DNA of 64,000 nt from Pseudomonas tremae (GTDB lineage: Bacteria > Pseudomonadota > Gammaproteobacteria > Pseudomonadales > Pseudomonadaceae), in NCBI RefSeq assembly GCF_001401155.1, contig NZ_LJRO01000384.1, positions 1-64,000 of the forward strand, in the 5' to 3' direction. A program made the position numbers and the translations under genes. This document shows, piece after piece, positions 25,856-34,626 of the stretch. How positions within the stretch are numbered: position 1 is the first letter of the stretch; every line of letters starts with the position of its first letter. The notes beneath the pieces were generated by a model. The model ran no database searches. It saw only the letters and a program-made list of their open reading frames with translations, and was not told where the DNA came from.

Positions 25856-27280
25856 ATGTCTTCAGGTAGCACTTCAGTATCAGCGGCTGATCAGCAAGGT
25901 CGGCAAAACATCTCACCCAACAGACTCATCTTCATCTCCGTGCTCGTGGCAACCATGGGCGCACTCGCGTTCGGTTATGACACCGGCATCATTGCAGGTG
26001 CCCTGCCCTTCATGACGCTGCCTGTCGATCAGGGCGGGCTCGGTCTGGATGCTTACAGCGAAGGCATGGTCACTGCCTCGCTGATCGTCGGTGCCGCATT
26101 TGGCTCGCTTGCCAGCGGCTACATCTCTGACCGTTTCGGACGGCGTCTGACGCTGCGCCTGCTGTCGGTGCTGTTCATCGCCGGCGCGCTGGGCACCGCC
26201 ATTGCGCCTTCCATACCGTTCATGGTGGCTGCGCGCCTTCTTCTGGGTATCGCAGTGGGCGGCGGCTCGGCAACAGTGCCAGTGTTCATCGCTGAAATCG
26301 CGGGCCCTTCACGTCGTGCCCGGCTGGTCAGTCGTAACGAACTGATGATCGTCAGTGGCCAGTTGCTCGCCTATGTGCTGAGCGCGGTCATGGCGGCATT
26401 GCTGCACACACCGGGTATCTGGCGTTACATGCTGGCCATCGCGATGGTGCCCGGCGTGTTGCTACTGGTCGGAACATTCTTCGTGCCGCCCTCGCCACGC
26501 TGGCTGGCGTCCAAGGGTCGTTTCGACGAAGCGCATGACGTACTGGGGCAACTGCGCACCAACAAGGAAGACGCGCAGCGTGAAATAGACGAGATGAAAG
26601 CGCAGGACGAGCAGGCTCGCCACCGTCCAAAAGCCAAGGAGTTATTGCGCCAGCGCTGGGTCATCAAATTGTTGCTGATCGGTATTGGCCTGGGGTTCAC
26701 CGCGCAGCTAACAGGTGTGAACGCGTTCATGTACTACACACCGATCATCCTTAAAAATACCGGGATGGGCACCAACGCGGCGCTGACCGCGACCATCGGC
26801 AACGGCGTGGTATCAGTCATCGCGACCCTGCTGGGGATATGGGCCATTGGCCGTTACGGGCGTCGGCATCTGCTGATGACCGGTCTGGTTATCGTGATTC
26901 TGATGCAGGCTGCACTGGGCTGTGTATTGCAATTCATGCCGCAGAACCTGACGCAGAGCTACACCGCTCTCGCCTGCATTCTGGTGTTTCTGCTGTTCAT
27001 GCAGATGTGTATTTCGCCGGTGTACTGGCTGCTGATGTCTGAGCTGTTCCCCATGCAGGTACGAGGATTGCTGACCGGTACGGCGGTGTCGATGCAATGG
27101 TTGTTCAACGCATCGGTAGCGTTTACCTTCCCTATCGCAGTCGATACGATCGGCAACCCGACGTTCTTTATCTTCGCGGCCATCAACGTCGGCTCACTGA
27201 TATTTGTCTTCCTGTGCCTGCCGGAAACAAAAGGCAAGTCGCTTGAGCAGATCGAGAAGCACTTGAAGAAAGAGCTCTAA
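25856..27280 (+). CDS. MFS sugar:proton symporter (XylE/GalP type)
   Basis: A 474-aa, 12-helix sugar porter. It shows the family signatures GYDTGIIAGALPF in helix 1, GYISDRFGRR in loop 2-3, RLLLGIAVGGGSATVPVFIAE in helix 4 (shown in part by VPVFIAE), and PETKGKSLEQIE at the C-terminus. These carriers import hexoses, pentoses or inositol across the inner membrane. A glyoxalase-fold gene follows after 37 bases. No sugar-specific enzyme is adjacent, so the substrate is open. Confidence 0.9.
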   Translation: MSSGSTSVSAADQQGRQNISPNRLIFISVLVATMGALAFGYDTGIIAGALPFMTLPVDQGGLGLDAYSEGMVTASLIVGAAFGSLASGYISDRFGRRLTLRLLSVLFIAGALGTAIAPSIPFMVAARLLLGIAVGGGSATVPVFIAEIAGPSRRARLVSRNELMIVSGQLLAYVLSAVMAALLHTPGIWRYMLAIAMVPGVLLLVGTFFVPPSPRWLASKGRFDEAHDVLGQLRTNKEDAQREIDEMKAQDEQARHRPKAKELLRQRWVIKLLLIGIGLGFTAQLTGVNAFMYYTPIILKNTGMGTNAALTATIGNGVVSVIATLLGIWAIGRYGRRHLLMTGLVIVILMQAALGCVLQFMPQNLTQSYTALACILVFLLFMQMCISPVYWLLMSELFPMQVRGLLTGTAVSMQWLFNASVAFTFPIAVDTIGNPTFFIFAAINVGSLIFVFLCLPETKGKSLEQIEKHLKKEL

Positions 27281-27317
27281 CCCTCTTGAACAGTCGCCCT
27301 CACCTAAAGGATTAGCC

Positions 27318-27698
27318 ATGTCCACGACCGAGCAAGCCACTGCCACTTTCAGCAGTGCCATCCCGATACTGCGGATGTTCGACGAACGCAAGGCGCGTGA
27401 GTTTTACCTCGACTTCCTCGGTTTCAGCGTAGAGTTCGAGCACCGCTTCGAGGCTGATCTGCCGCTGTATCTGGGGATCGTCCGAAACGGGCTGCACCTG
27501 CACCTTTCCGAACATCATGGCGATGCCTGCCCAGGGGCGGCAGTGTTCATACCGACTCAGAACATCGAGCAATTGCGCGATGAACTGATCAGCACACGGT
27601 ATGGTTATGCGCGCCCGGCTATTGTTCAGCAAGGCTGGGGCAAGGTACTGGAAGTCTGTGACCCTTTCGGCAACCGGATCAGGTTCTGCGAGAGCTGA
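27318..27698 (+). CDS. Glyoxalase/bleomycin-resistance fold protein
   Basis: A 126-aa single vicinal-oxygen-chelate protein: ILRMFDERKAREFYLDFLGF at the start and a C-terminal VCDPFGNRIRFCE with metal-ligand Glu. Single-domain members of this fold, often with degraded metal sites, bind or modify small toxic compounds. RBS AAAGGA. It may be cotranscribed with the sugar porter, and a terminator follows. Confidence 0.8.
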   Translation: MSTTEQATATFSSAIPILRMFDERKAREFYLDFLGFSVEFEHRFEADLPLYLGIVRNGLHLHLSEHHGDACPGAAVFIPTQNIEQLRDELISTRYGYARPAIVQQGWGKVLEVCDPFGNRIRFCES

Positions 27699-27752
27699 GC
27701 AAACGCTGTTGACGTTGCTCAGGTCCTGAGTTTGAGCTTACGAATAACCAAT

Positions 27753-27787
27753 CCGGCATGCCCCATCGTTGGGCATGTCGGGTTTTT
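27753..27787 (+). terminator. Rho-independent terminator after the glyoxalase gene
   Basis: Stem CCGGCATGCCCA / TGGGCATGTCGG with a short loop and a TTTTT tract. It insulates the following ten-gene operon. Confidence 0.8.
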
Positions 27788-27903
27788 CAAGCGCAAGCAT
27801 GACGCATGATTGCGTCGAAAAAGTCTCTTCCCGCGTTCCGTTCCCCTGCAAACCAAGGCTCGGCCAACGTTGGCCCATAACCTGCAAATGTGTCTATTCA
27901 TCT

Positions 27904-27911
27904 TGTATACA
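27904..27911. promoter_or_regulatory. TGTATACA palindrome, candidate GntR operator
   Basis: TTGTATACATG lies directly before the first gene of the allophanate/biuret operon. TGTATACA-type palindromes are typical sites of FCD-type GntR regulators, and such a regulator is the last gene of this operon. The position over the promoter or ribosome site suggests repression. Confidence 0.55.
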
Positions 27912-27914
27912 TGA

Positions 27915-29732
27915 ATGAACACCACTATGACCGCACTCGACATTTTCGAATTACAGTCGGCTTTACGCTCAGGCGATGTGAACCTGAAAGCGTTCGTAAA
28001 CACCCTGACGACGCACATTGATAAGGACGATCGACCAGAAGTCTGGATTCATCGCGTGTCCTTGCCAGACCTCATCGACCGGGCGGCAGCGCTGGATGAG
28101 TTGGCCAGAGCGCTGGGCGAGTCGGTGTATGAACAACTGCCGTTGTTCGGTGTGCCGTTTGCGGTCAAGGACAATTTTGATGTAGCTGGAATGCCTACCA
28201 CGGCCGCCTGCCCGGCGTTCGCCTATGTGCCCAAGGAGAATGCTCACGTCTTACAGCTGCTGCTCGACAGCGGCGCGATTCTGATCGGCAAGACCAACCT
28301 CGATCAGTTCGCCACCGGGCTGGTAGGCGTCAGGTCGCCCTACGGGCCGGTGCGCAACGCACTTGACCCGGCCTACGTCAGCGGCGGTTCCAGTTCGGGA
28401 TCGGCGGTGGCGGTAGCACGTGGTTATGTGAGTTTTGCACTGGGCACAGACACGGCTGGCTCGGGCCGAGTGCCTGCAGGCTTCAATGGCATCGTCGGGC
28501 TCAAGCCCAGTCTTGGACTGTTCAGCAGTCGAGGTGTTGTGCCTGCTTGCCGTACGCTGGACTGCCCGTCCATATTTGCCAGGGATGTGATGCAGGCCTG
28601 GCAAGTGGCGCAGGTTATTGCGGCTTACGATTCGCTGGACCCAGGCAGTGTTGCTGTTCAGGCTTTGCCGGTGCTGCGCCGGGCCCGACGTGTCGCGGTC
28701 GCACGGGACTGCGAGTTCTTCGGCGATACACAGGCGCAAGCGGCGTATGCAAAAGCGCTGGAGGCCTTGCGCGACGATCCACTGGTAACCATTACACAGA
28801 TCGATTTTGACGTTTTCGCCGAAGCAGCAGCCCTGCTCTATCAAGGACCGTGGGTGGCTGAACGGCGTGCGGCAGTGGGAAAATTCTTTGACACCAACGC
28901 CGACGATATCCATCCGGTGGTGCGCGGCATCATGCAGAGCGCTGCATCCTTCGACGCAGTGGATACCTTCAACGCCCGTTACCGTCTGGCAGAACTGACC
29001 CGCACCGCAGAGCAATTGCTGGCAGAGGTAGATGTGCTGGTGGTGCCGACCGCACCGTGCATGCCGACCATCGAGGCGGTGTTGCAAAACCCGGTCGAAC
29101 TCAATTCCCGACTCGGTTATTACACCAACTTCGTCAACCTGATGAACATGTGCGCCATTGCCATTCCGGCGAAAGATCGTGCAGATGGTTTACCAGCGGG
29201 CATCACCCTGATCGGGCCGGCGGGTGCCGATCAGCGTCTGGCAGAGATGGCAGCGGCCTGGCAGCCACTGTTCGGCAATGCAGACCAGAGCGAGGCCATT
29301 GCGATGGCTCCCCTGCCCTGCAGCAGCCCGACCGTGCAGGTCGCTGTGGTTGGCGCGCACCTGGTCGGTCAACCGCTCAATTGGCAACTGCTGGAAAGCA
29401 GTGCCCGCCTGCTGCGCGCGACCACCACCAGCGCAGACTACCGCCTGTACGCACTGGCAGGCACTTCTCCGCCAAAACCGGGCCTGGTGCGCGTGGCTGC
29501 CGAAGGCGCCTGCATCGAAGTCGAAGTCTGGGAGATCCCGCTGAGCCTGTTCGGGGCTTTCGTCGCGGCCATTCCTGCACCGCTAGGCATCGGCTCGCTG
29601 CAATTGGCCGATGGCCGGTGGGTCAAGGGCTTCATCTGTGAACCCGCCGGCCTTGAAGGCGCGCTGGATATCACTGATTTCAAAGGCTGGCGCGCCTACC
29701 GCGCCGCGCAAACATCTTTCATCGCTCATTGA
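27915..29732 (+). CDS. atzF: Allophanate hydrolase
   Basis: A 605-aa, two-domain enzyme that splits allophanate into ammonia and CO2 (via N-carboxycarbamate). The amidase-signature domain holds the Ser-cisSer-Lys triad: Lys85 in VPFAVKDN, Ser159 in SGGSSSGSA and Ser183 in DTAGSGRVPA. These spacings agree with the AtzF triad (Lys91, Ser165, Ser189 as I recall). The C-terminal domain of about 150 residues is the small domain seen in AtzF and urea-amidolyase allophanate hydrolases. It is the first gene of the operon and ends 15 bases before the binding-protein gene. No urea carboxylase is present, so the allophanate must come from another route, here biuret. Confidence 0.9.
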   Translation: MNTTMTALDIFELQSALRSGDVNLKAFVNTLTTHIDKDDRPEVWIHRVSLPDLIDRAAALDELARALGESVYEQLPLFGVPFAVKDNFDVAGMPTTAACPAFAYVPKENAHVLQLLLDSGAILIGKTNLDQFATGLVGVRSPYGPVRNALDPAYVSGGSSSGSAVAVARGYVSFALGTDTAGSGRVPAGFNGIVGLKPSLGLFSSRGVVPACRTLDCPSIFARDVMQAWQVAQVIAAYDSLDPGSVAVQALPVLRRARRVAVARDCEFFGDTQAQAAYAKALEALRDDPLVTITQIDFDVFAEAAALLYQGPWVAERRAAVGKFFDTNADDIHPVVRGIMQSAASFDAVDTFNARYRLAELTRTAEQLLAEVDVLVVPTAPCMPTIEAVLQNPVELNSRLGYYTNFVNLMNMCAIAIPAKDRADGLPAGITLIGPAGADQRLAEMAAAWQPLFGNADQSEAIAMAPLPCSSPTVQVAVVGAHLVGQPLNWQLLESSARLLRATTTSADYRLYALAGTSPPKPGLVRVAAEGACIEVEVWEIPLSLFGAFVAAIPAPLGIGSLQLADGRWVKGFICEPAGLEGALDITDFKGWRAYRAAQTSFIAH

Positions 29733-29747
29733 TCAGGGGTAGCACGC

Positions 29748-30857
29748 ATGTCGAACGTCGATCGTCGCAGTTTCATCAAGTTGGCGGGCATTATCGGCCT
29801 GAGCGCAGCGCTGCCTTTTGGTCGTGCCTATTCAGCCGACGCACCATTGGTGGTGGGTTTTATCTACGTCGGCGCTCGCGACGACTTTGGTTACAACCAG
29901 GCCCACGCTCAGGCAGCCGCCATTATCAAGACGCTGCCCAACGTCAAAGTCATCGAAGAGGAAAACGTCCCGGAAACCGTGGCGGTGCAGAAAACCATGG
30001 AAGCCATGATCCGTCAGGACGGCGCGACACTGATTTTCCCAACCTCATTCGGCTACTTCGAGCCGCATGTGGTCAAGGTCGCGAAAAAGTACCCGGACGT
30101 GCGTTTCGCCCACTGCGGTGGCCTTTGGCAGAAAGGCCGGGATCCGATGAACGCTGGCAGCTTTTTTGGCTATATCGACGAAGCGCAGTACCTGAACGGC
30201 GTGGTTGCCGGGCACATGAGCAAGAGCAAAAAGCTCGGCTTTGTGGCCGCCAAACCCGTGCCTCAAGTGCTGCGCAATCTCAACGCATTCGCCATGGGCG
30301 CACGCTCGGTAGACCCGAGTATTGTCACCACGGTGATTTTCACCGGAGACTGGTCGTTGCCGGTCAAGGAAGCCGAGGCCGCCAACGGCTTGATCGATCA
30401 AGGCTGCGACGTGCTGACCTGCCATGTGGATGGTCCTAAAGTCATCGTCGAGACTGCCGAAAAACGCGGCGTCATGACCTGTGGCTATCACGCCAGCCAG
30501 GCGGCGCTGGCACCCAAAGGCTACCTGACAGGCGCCGAATGGAATTGGGAAACACCTTATCGCGCCCACGTCGCAGCAGCCCAGAGCGGCGCGCCGATGA
30601 TCAACTTTCTGCGTGGCGGGCTCAAGGAAGGCTTCGTAAAGACTTCCGCCTACGGCCCGGCCGTCAACGCTGAAGCAAAGCAACAGGCAGACGCCATCAA
30701 GGCGCAGATGCTGGCAGGCCAGTTCGTGATTTTCAAAGGGCCGCTCAAGGACAACAAGGGCGCGTTAGTGATTGACGATGGCGTGACACAAACCCAGACC
30801 GACATTGCGCTGGAAAGCATGAATTACTTGGTCGAAGGTGTGCTTGGCCAGCTCTGA
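29748..30857 (+). CDS. BMP-family ABC substrate-binding protein, Tat-exported
   Basis: A 369-aa periplasmic binding protein of the BMP/Med/PnrA type. The N-terminus RRSFIKLAG followed by a hydrophobic stretch and an Ala-x-Ala-like cut site is a twin-arginine signal. The mature start VVGFIYVGARDDFGYNQAH is diagnostic for the family. Known members bind purine nucleosides, but the context here (allophanate, biuret and amide hydrolases) suggests a urea-like or purine-breakdown compound. It feeds the two permeases and ATPase in the same operon. Confidence 0.9.
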   Translation: MSNVDRRSFIKLAGIIGLSAALPFGRAYSADAPLVVGFIYVGARDDFGYNQAHAQAAAIIKTLPNVKVIEEENVPETVAVQKTMEAMIRQDGATLIFPTSFGYFEPHVVKVAKKYPDVRFAHCGGLWQKGRDPMNAGSFFGYIDEAQYLNGVVAGHMSKSKKLGFVAAKPVPQVLRNLNAFAMGARSVDPSIVTTVIFTGDWSLPVKEAEAANGLIDQGCDVLTCHVDGPKVIVETAEKRGVMTCGYHASQAALAPKGYLTGAEWNWETPYRAHVAAAQSGAPMINFLRGGLKEGFVKTSAYGPAVNAEAKQQADAIKAQMLAGQFVIFKGPLKDNKGALVIDDGVTQTQTDIALESMNYLVEGVLGQL

Positions 30858-30866
30858 GGAACGTTC

Positions 30867-31979
30867 ATGAGTTCATCCAAAAGTCTGCGCGGTCTGGCCA
30901 GCGCGCTGTTGCCGGGGCTGCCTACGCTACTGGCAGTGTGCTCCTCGTGCGTACTGTTCGGGCTGTTTCTGGCTGTTCAGGGCAAGCCCGCGTGGCAGGC
31001 TCTGCAGTTGGTCGGCGAAGGCGCGTTCGGCTCCTGGTTCGCGCTGGAAAATACCTTGCAGCGTGCAGCGCCGTTGATGCTCACAGCGCTCTGCGTCGCC
31101 CTGCCTGCCAGGGCCGGGTTGATCATCATCGGGGGAGAAGGCGCGCTGGTACTCGGTGGACTGGCGGCGGCAGTTACACCGCTATGGCTGGGCCATCTGC
31201 CTCCAGCACTGATGCTCGGCGGCATGGCCTTGGCGGCGATGACCGTGGGTGCTCTGTGGATCGGCCTGAGTGGCTGGATGCGCCAGCGCCGTGGGGTCAA
31301 TGAGACGATCAGCAGTCTGTTGCTTTCCTACATCGCTCTGGCGCTTTTCCGACAACTTGTGGAGGGCCCGCTGCGTGATCCTGCAAGCCTGAACAAGCCC
31401 TCGACCCCACCGCTGGACGATGCCTACCTGGTCGGTACGATCAGCGACGGTTTTGAGGTGCATTGGGGCCTGGTGGCGGGTGTGGTTGCCTGCCTGCTGG
31501 CGTATGTGCTGGTGCGCCACAGCGTCAAGGGCTTTGCTCTGGCAGTGGTCGGCGGCAACGTGCGTACAGCCCTGATGATCGGCCTGCCGGTGGACCGTCT
31601 GATTCTGCTCAGTTGCCTTATGGGTGGCGCGGCAGCAGGACTGGCCGGCATGTTCGAGGTGACGGCGGTGCAAGGCAGCGCGAACGCCGCGTTGATTGCA
31701 GGCTATGGCACCAGCGGCATTCTTGTGGCATTCGCCGCGCGCCATCATCCGCTGGCAATTATCGTCTGCGCCGTACTGCTGGGCGGGCTGGAAGCCAGCG
31801 GCGGACTGCTGCAACGGCGGCTTGGCCTGCCGGATGCCACCACGCTGATTCTCGAAGGGCTGCTGTTCACCAACCTGCTGCTGTGGGAAGCCCTTGGCGG
31901 GCGCATTGCCGCCTGGAAAATCAGGCTGACGACGCCGCAGCCACCGGTCGATGACAAAGGAGCGTTACAAAATGTCTGA
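30867..31979 (+). CDS. ABC transporter permease (BMP-type system), first subunit
   Basis: A 370-aa inner-membrane permease of the branched-chain/nucleoside class (NupP/YufP-like). It has about eight to ten hydrophobic segments, the motif RAGLIIIGGEGALVLGG, and the coupling region MRQRRGVNETISSLLLSYI. It overlaps the next permease gene by eight bases, so the two are translationally coupled and probably form a heterodimer. Confidence 0.9.
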   Translation: MSSSKSLRGLASALLPGLPTLLAVCSSCVLFGLFLAVQGKPAWQALQLVGEGAFGSWFALENTLQRAAPLMLTALCVALPARAGLIIIGGEGALVLGGLAAAVTPLWLGHLPPALMLGGMALAAMTVGALWIGLSGWMRQRRGVNETISSLLLSYIALALFRQLVEGPLRDPASLNKPSTPPLDDAYLVGTISDGFEVHWGLVAGVVACLLAYVLVRHSVKGFALAVVGGNVRTALMIGLPVDRLILLSCLMGGAAAGLAGMFEVTAVQGSANAALIAGYGTSGILVAFAARHHPLAIIVCAVLLGGLEASGGLLQRRLGLPDATTLILEGLLFTNLLLWEALGGRIAAWKIRLTTPQPPVDDKGALQNV

Positions 31980-32892
31980 CATCGACCTGAGCACCTTTCT
32001 GCTTGCTTTGCTGGCCGGTGCGATCCGCGTCGGTACGCCGTTTCTATTCGTCAGCCTGGGCGAATGCCTGACCGAGAAAAGCGGCCGGATCAATCTCGGG
32101 CTGGAAGGCATTCTGGTTGCCGGTGCGATGTCGGGCTATGCCGTAGCGTGCCTGAGCGGCTCGGCATGGCTGGGGGTCTGCGCAGCGGCCGGGGTCGGCA
32201 TTCTGTTGGGCCTCCTGCACGGCCTGGCCTGTTCGCTGCCAAGGGTCAACGACATCGCATTCGGCATCGCCCTGATTCTGCTCGGCACCGGGCTGGCATT
32301 CTTCCTTGGCAAAGCCTTTATCCAGCCACAAGCGCCGATGCTGCCTTCACTGGCGCTGGGGGCCTGGAGTAACGAAGAGCGCGTGCGATCGGCGCTGAAC
32401 ATCAACGTGCTGTTCTTCGTCGGCGCTGCACTGGCGTTCGTCCTGCACTGGGGGCTGCGTACTACGCGGTGGGGGCTGATGCTGCGGCTGGTCGGCGACC
32501 ATGCCGAAACCGCCCAGGCGCTGGGCTATCGTCCGCTCAAGGTACGAGTTGTGGCCACCGCAATCGGCGGCGGGCTGGCCGGGATTGGCGGGGCCTATCT
32601 GTCGCTCTACTACCCCGGCAGCTGGAACGAAGGCTTGTCCAGCGGTCAGGGGCTGATGGCGGTTGCACTGGTGATTTTTGCCCGCTGGCGGCCATTGGCG
32701 TGCCTATGGGCGTCGCTGCTGTTCGGTGCCGCCGGGGCCATCGGACCGGCCTTGCAGGCTGTGGGCATCAGCACCGGCTACTACCTGTTTGCAGCAGCAC
32801 CTTACGCGCTGACGCTGGTGGTGATGTACGCCACTTGCCGCCGCGGGCGTACGCTCAATGGCGCGCCCGGCGAACTCAGCCTGACGCGATGA
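31972..32892 (+). CDS. ABC transporter permease (BMP-type system), second subunit
   Basis: A 306-aa permease, partner of the preceding protein. The family motif GRINLGLEGILVAGAMSGY and the coupling loop near GYRPLKVRVVATAIGGGLAG are visible. I chose ATG 31972 with AAAGGAG about ten bases upstream; the in-frame ATG at 31951 would place the ribosome site inside the gene. The formamidase-like gene follows after 25 bases. Confidence 0.9.
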   Translation: MSDIDLSTFLLALLAGAIRVGTPFLFVSLGECLTEKSGRINLGLEGILVAGAMSGYAVACLSGSAWLGVCAAAGVGILLGLLHGLACSLPRVNDIAFGIALILLGTGLAFFLGKAFIQPQAPMLPSLALGAWSNEERVRSALNINVLFFVGAALAFVLHWGLRTTRWGLMLRLVGDHAETAQALGYRPLKVRVVATAIGGGLAGIGGAYLSLYYPGSWNEGLSSGQGLMAVALVIFARWRPLACLWASLLFGAAGAIGPALQAVGISTGYYLFAAAPYALTLVVMYATCRRGRTLNGAPGELSLTR

Positions 32893-32917
32893 ACCGATCT
32901 TTTCGAGGAGGCATGAC

Positions 32918-33934
32918 ATGGCCAGTGGTCTTGGTGGTTTGAACAAATCGCCCAACGGCGTGGTGATCGGCCTGGCGCAACTGGCGCTGCCCGATCCCCA
33001 TACCCGCGAGGCATTGTGGGTGCAAACCCAGAAAGTGGTTGCCATGGTGGCAAAGGCGCGGCGCAGCAACCCAGGCATGGACCTGATCGTGTTTCCCGAG
33101 TATTCCCTGCACGGCCTGTCGATGAGCACCGCGCCAGACATCATGTGCAGCCTCGATGGCCCGGAAGTCATGGCGCTGCGCGAGGCGTGCAAGGAACACA
33201 GCATATGGGGCTGCTTCTCGATCATGGAGGCCAACCCCCACGGCAACCCGTTCAACAGCGGCCTGATCGTCGATGACCTTGGCGACATTCGCCTGTACTA
33301 CCGCAAGCTGCACCCGTGGGTACCGGTAGAGCCCTGGGAGCCGGGCGATCTGGGCATTCCGGTATGCGACGGTCCGCGCGGCAGCAAGCTGGCGTTGATC
33401 ATCTGCCACGACGGCATGTTCCCGGAAATGGCCCGCGAGTGCGCCTACAAAGGTGCCAACATCATGCTGCGCACCGCTGGCTACACGGCTCCGATCCGTC
33501 ACTCGTGGAAAATCACCAACCAGAGCAACGCGTTCACCAACCTCATGCAGACCGCGAGCGTGTGCATGTGCGGCTCCGATGGCACGTTCGATTCGATGGG
33601 CGAAGCCATGTTCGTCGATTTCGACGGCACGATCATGGCCGAAGGTGGTGGTAGGGCCGACGAAATCGTCTGCTGCGAACTGCGACCTGATCTGGTCCGC
33701 GAGGCGCGTGTGCATTGGGGTGTCGAGAACAACATCTATCAGTTCGGTCATCGTGGCTATGTGGCGGTCAAGGGCGGAGCTCAGGATTGCCCTTACACCT
33801 ACATGCGCGACCTGACCGCTGGCCAGTACCGTCTGCCATGGGAGAACGACGTGGTGCACACCGACGGCCGTTCATGCGGTTTTGCCGCACCCGAGCGCGA
33901 GTTCAAACCCACGCCCAGCAGTTGGAAGGAGTAA
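32918..33934 (+). CDS. Nitrilase-superfamily amidase (AmiF/AmiE-like formamidase)
   Basis: A 338-aa carbon-nitrogen hydrolase. The Glu-Lys-Cys triad is complete: Glu61 in FPEYSLHG, Lys130 in YYRKLHPW and Cys163 in IICHDGMFPE. The N-terminus and the C-terminal tail are those of the aliphatic amidase/formamidase branch. Formamidase gives formate and ammonia from formamide. In this operon it may act on a short amide released from the imported compound. The Glu-Lys spacing is shorter than I recall for AmiF and AmiE, so substrate range may differ. Confidence 0.85.
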   Translation: MASGLGGLNKSPNGVVIGLAQLALPDPHTREALWVQTQKVVAMVAKARRSNPGMDLIVFPEYSLHGLSMSTAPDIMCSLDGPEVMALREACKEHSIWGCFSIMEANPHGNPFNSGLIVDDLGDIRLYYRKLHPWVPVEPWEPGDLGIPVCDGPRGSKLALIICHDGMFPEMARECAYKGANIMLRTAGYTAPIRHSWKITNQSNAFTNLMQTASVCMCGSDGTFDSMGEAMFVDFDGTIMAEGGGRADEIVCCELRPDLVREARVHWGVENNIYQFGHRGYVAVKGGAQDCPYTYMRDLTAGQYRLPWENDVVHTDGRSCGFAAPEREFKPTPSSWKE

Positions 33935-33939
33935 ACGCC

Positions 33940-34626
33940 ATGAGCGAACGTCATATTGCCTCGGCGCCCTACCCCTGGCCCTGGAACGGTCAACTGCATG
34001 CACACAACACGGCGCTGATCGTGATCGATATGCAGACAGATTTCTGCGGCGTGGGTGGCTACGTGGACAGCATGGGCTATGACCTGGCGCTGACCCGTGC
34101 GCCCATCGAGCCGATCAAGGCGCTACTGGCCGTGATGCGGCCGCTCGGCTTCAGCATCATCCATACCCGCGAAGGCCATCGCCCGGACCTCAGTGACCTG
34201 CCAGCCAACAAACGCTGGCGCTCGCAGCGCATCGGTGCAGGAATCGGCGATGCAGGCCCCTGCGGCAAGATACTGGTACGCGGCGAACCGGGCTGGGAAA
34301 TCATCGACGAGCTGGCACCGCTGCCCGGCGAAATCGTGATCGACAAGCCAGGCAAAGGCTCGTTCTGTGCCACCGATCTGGAGCTGATCCTGCGCACGCG
34401 GGGCATCGATAACCTGATCCTGACCGGTATCACCACCGATGTATGCGTGCACACCACGATGCGCGAAGCCAATGACCGCGGTTTCGAATGCCTGCTGCTT
34501 GAAGACTGCTGCGGCGCGACCGACCCTGCCAACCATGCCGCCGCATTGAGCATGGTCAAGATGCAGGGCGGCGTGTTCGGCGCAGTCGGCCATTCGTCGA
34601 TGCTTCACGACCTGTGGGAAGCATGA
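33940..34626 (+). CDS. biuH: Biuret amidohydrolase (cysteine hydrolase)
   Basis: A 228-aa isochorismatase-like cysteine hydrolase. It resembles rhizobial BiuH from memory across its length: PYPWPWNG at the start, VIDMQTDFCG, REGHRPDLSDLPANKRWRSQ and DKPGKGSFCATDLE. The triad is Asp30, Lys136 and Cys169, each six residues before the BiuH positions Asp36, Lys142 and Cys175. BiuH converts biuret to allophanate and ammonia, exactly the substrate for the operon's first gene. RBS AAGGAG. The stop overlaps the ATPase start. The close relative triuret hydrolase (TrtA) is the main alternative. Confidence 0.85.
   Translation: MSERHIASAPYPWPWNGQLHAHNTALIVIDMQTDFCGVGGYVDSMGYDLALTRAPIEPIKALLAVMRPLGFSIIHTREGHRPDLSDLPANKRWRSQRIGAGIGDAGPCGKILVRGEPGWEIIDELAPLPGEIVIDKPGKGSFCATDLELILRTRGIDNLILTGITTDVCVHTTMREANDRGFECLLLEDCCGATDPANHAAALSMVKMQGGVFGAVGHSSMLHDLWEA

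Noticed and set aside
32876..33859. 327-codon open frame opposite the formamidase-like gene
   Set aside because: Antisense to an enzyme with a full catalytic triad; high-GC codon bias alone explains the long open frame.
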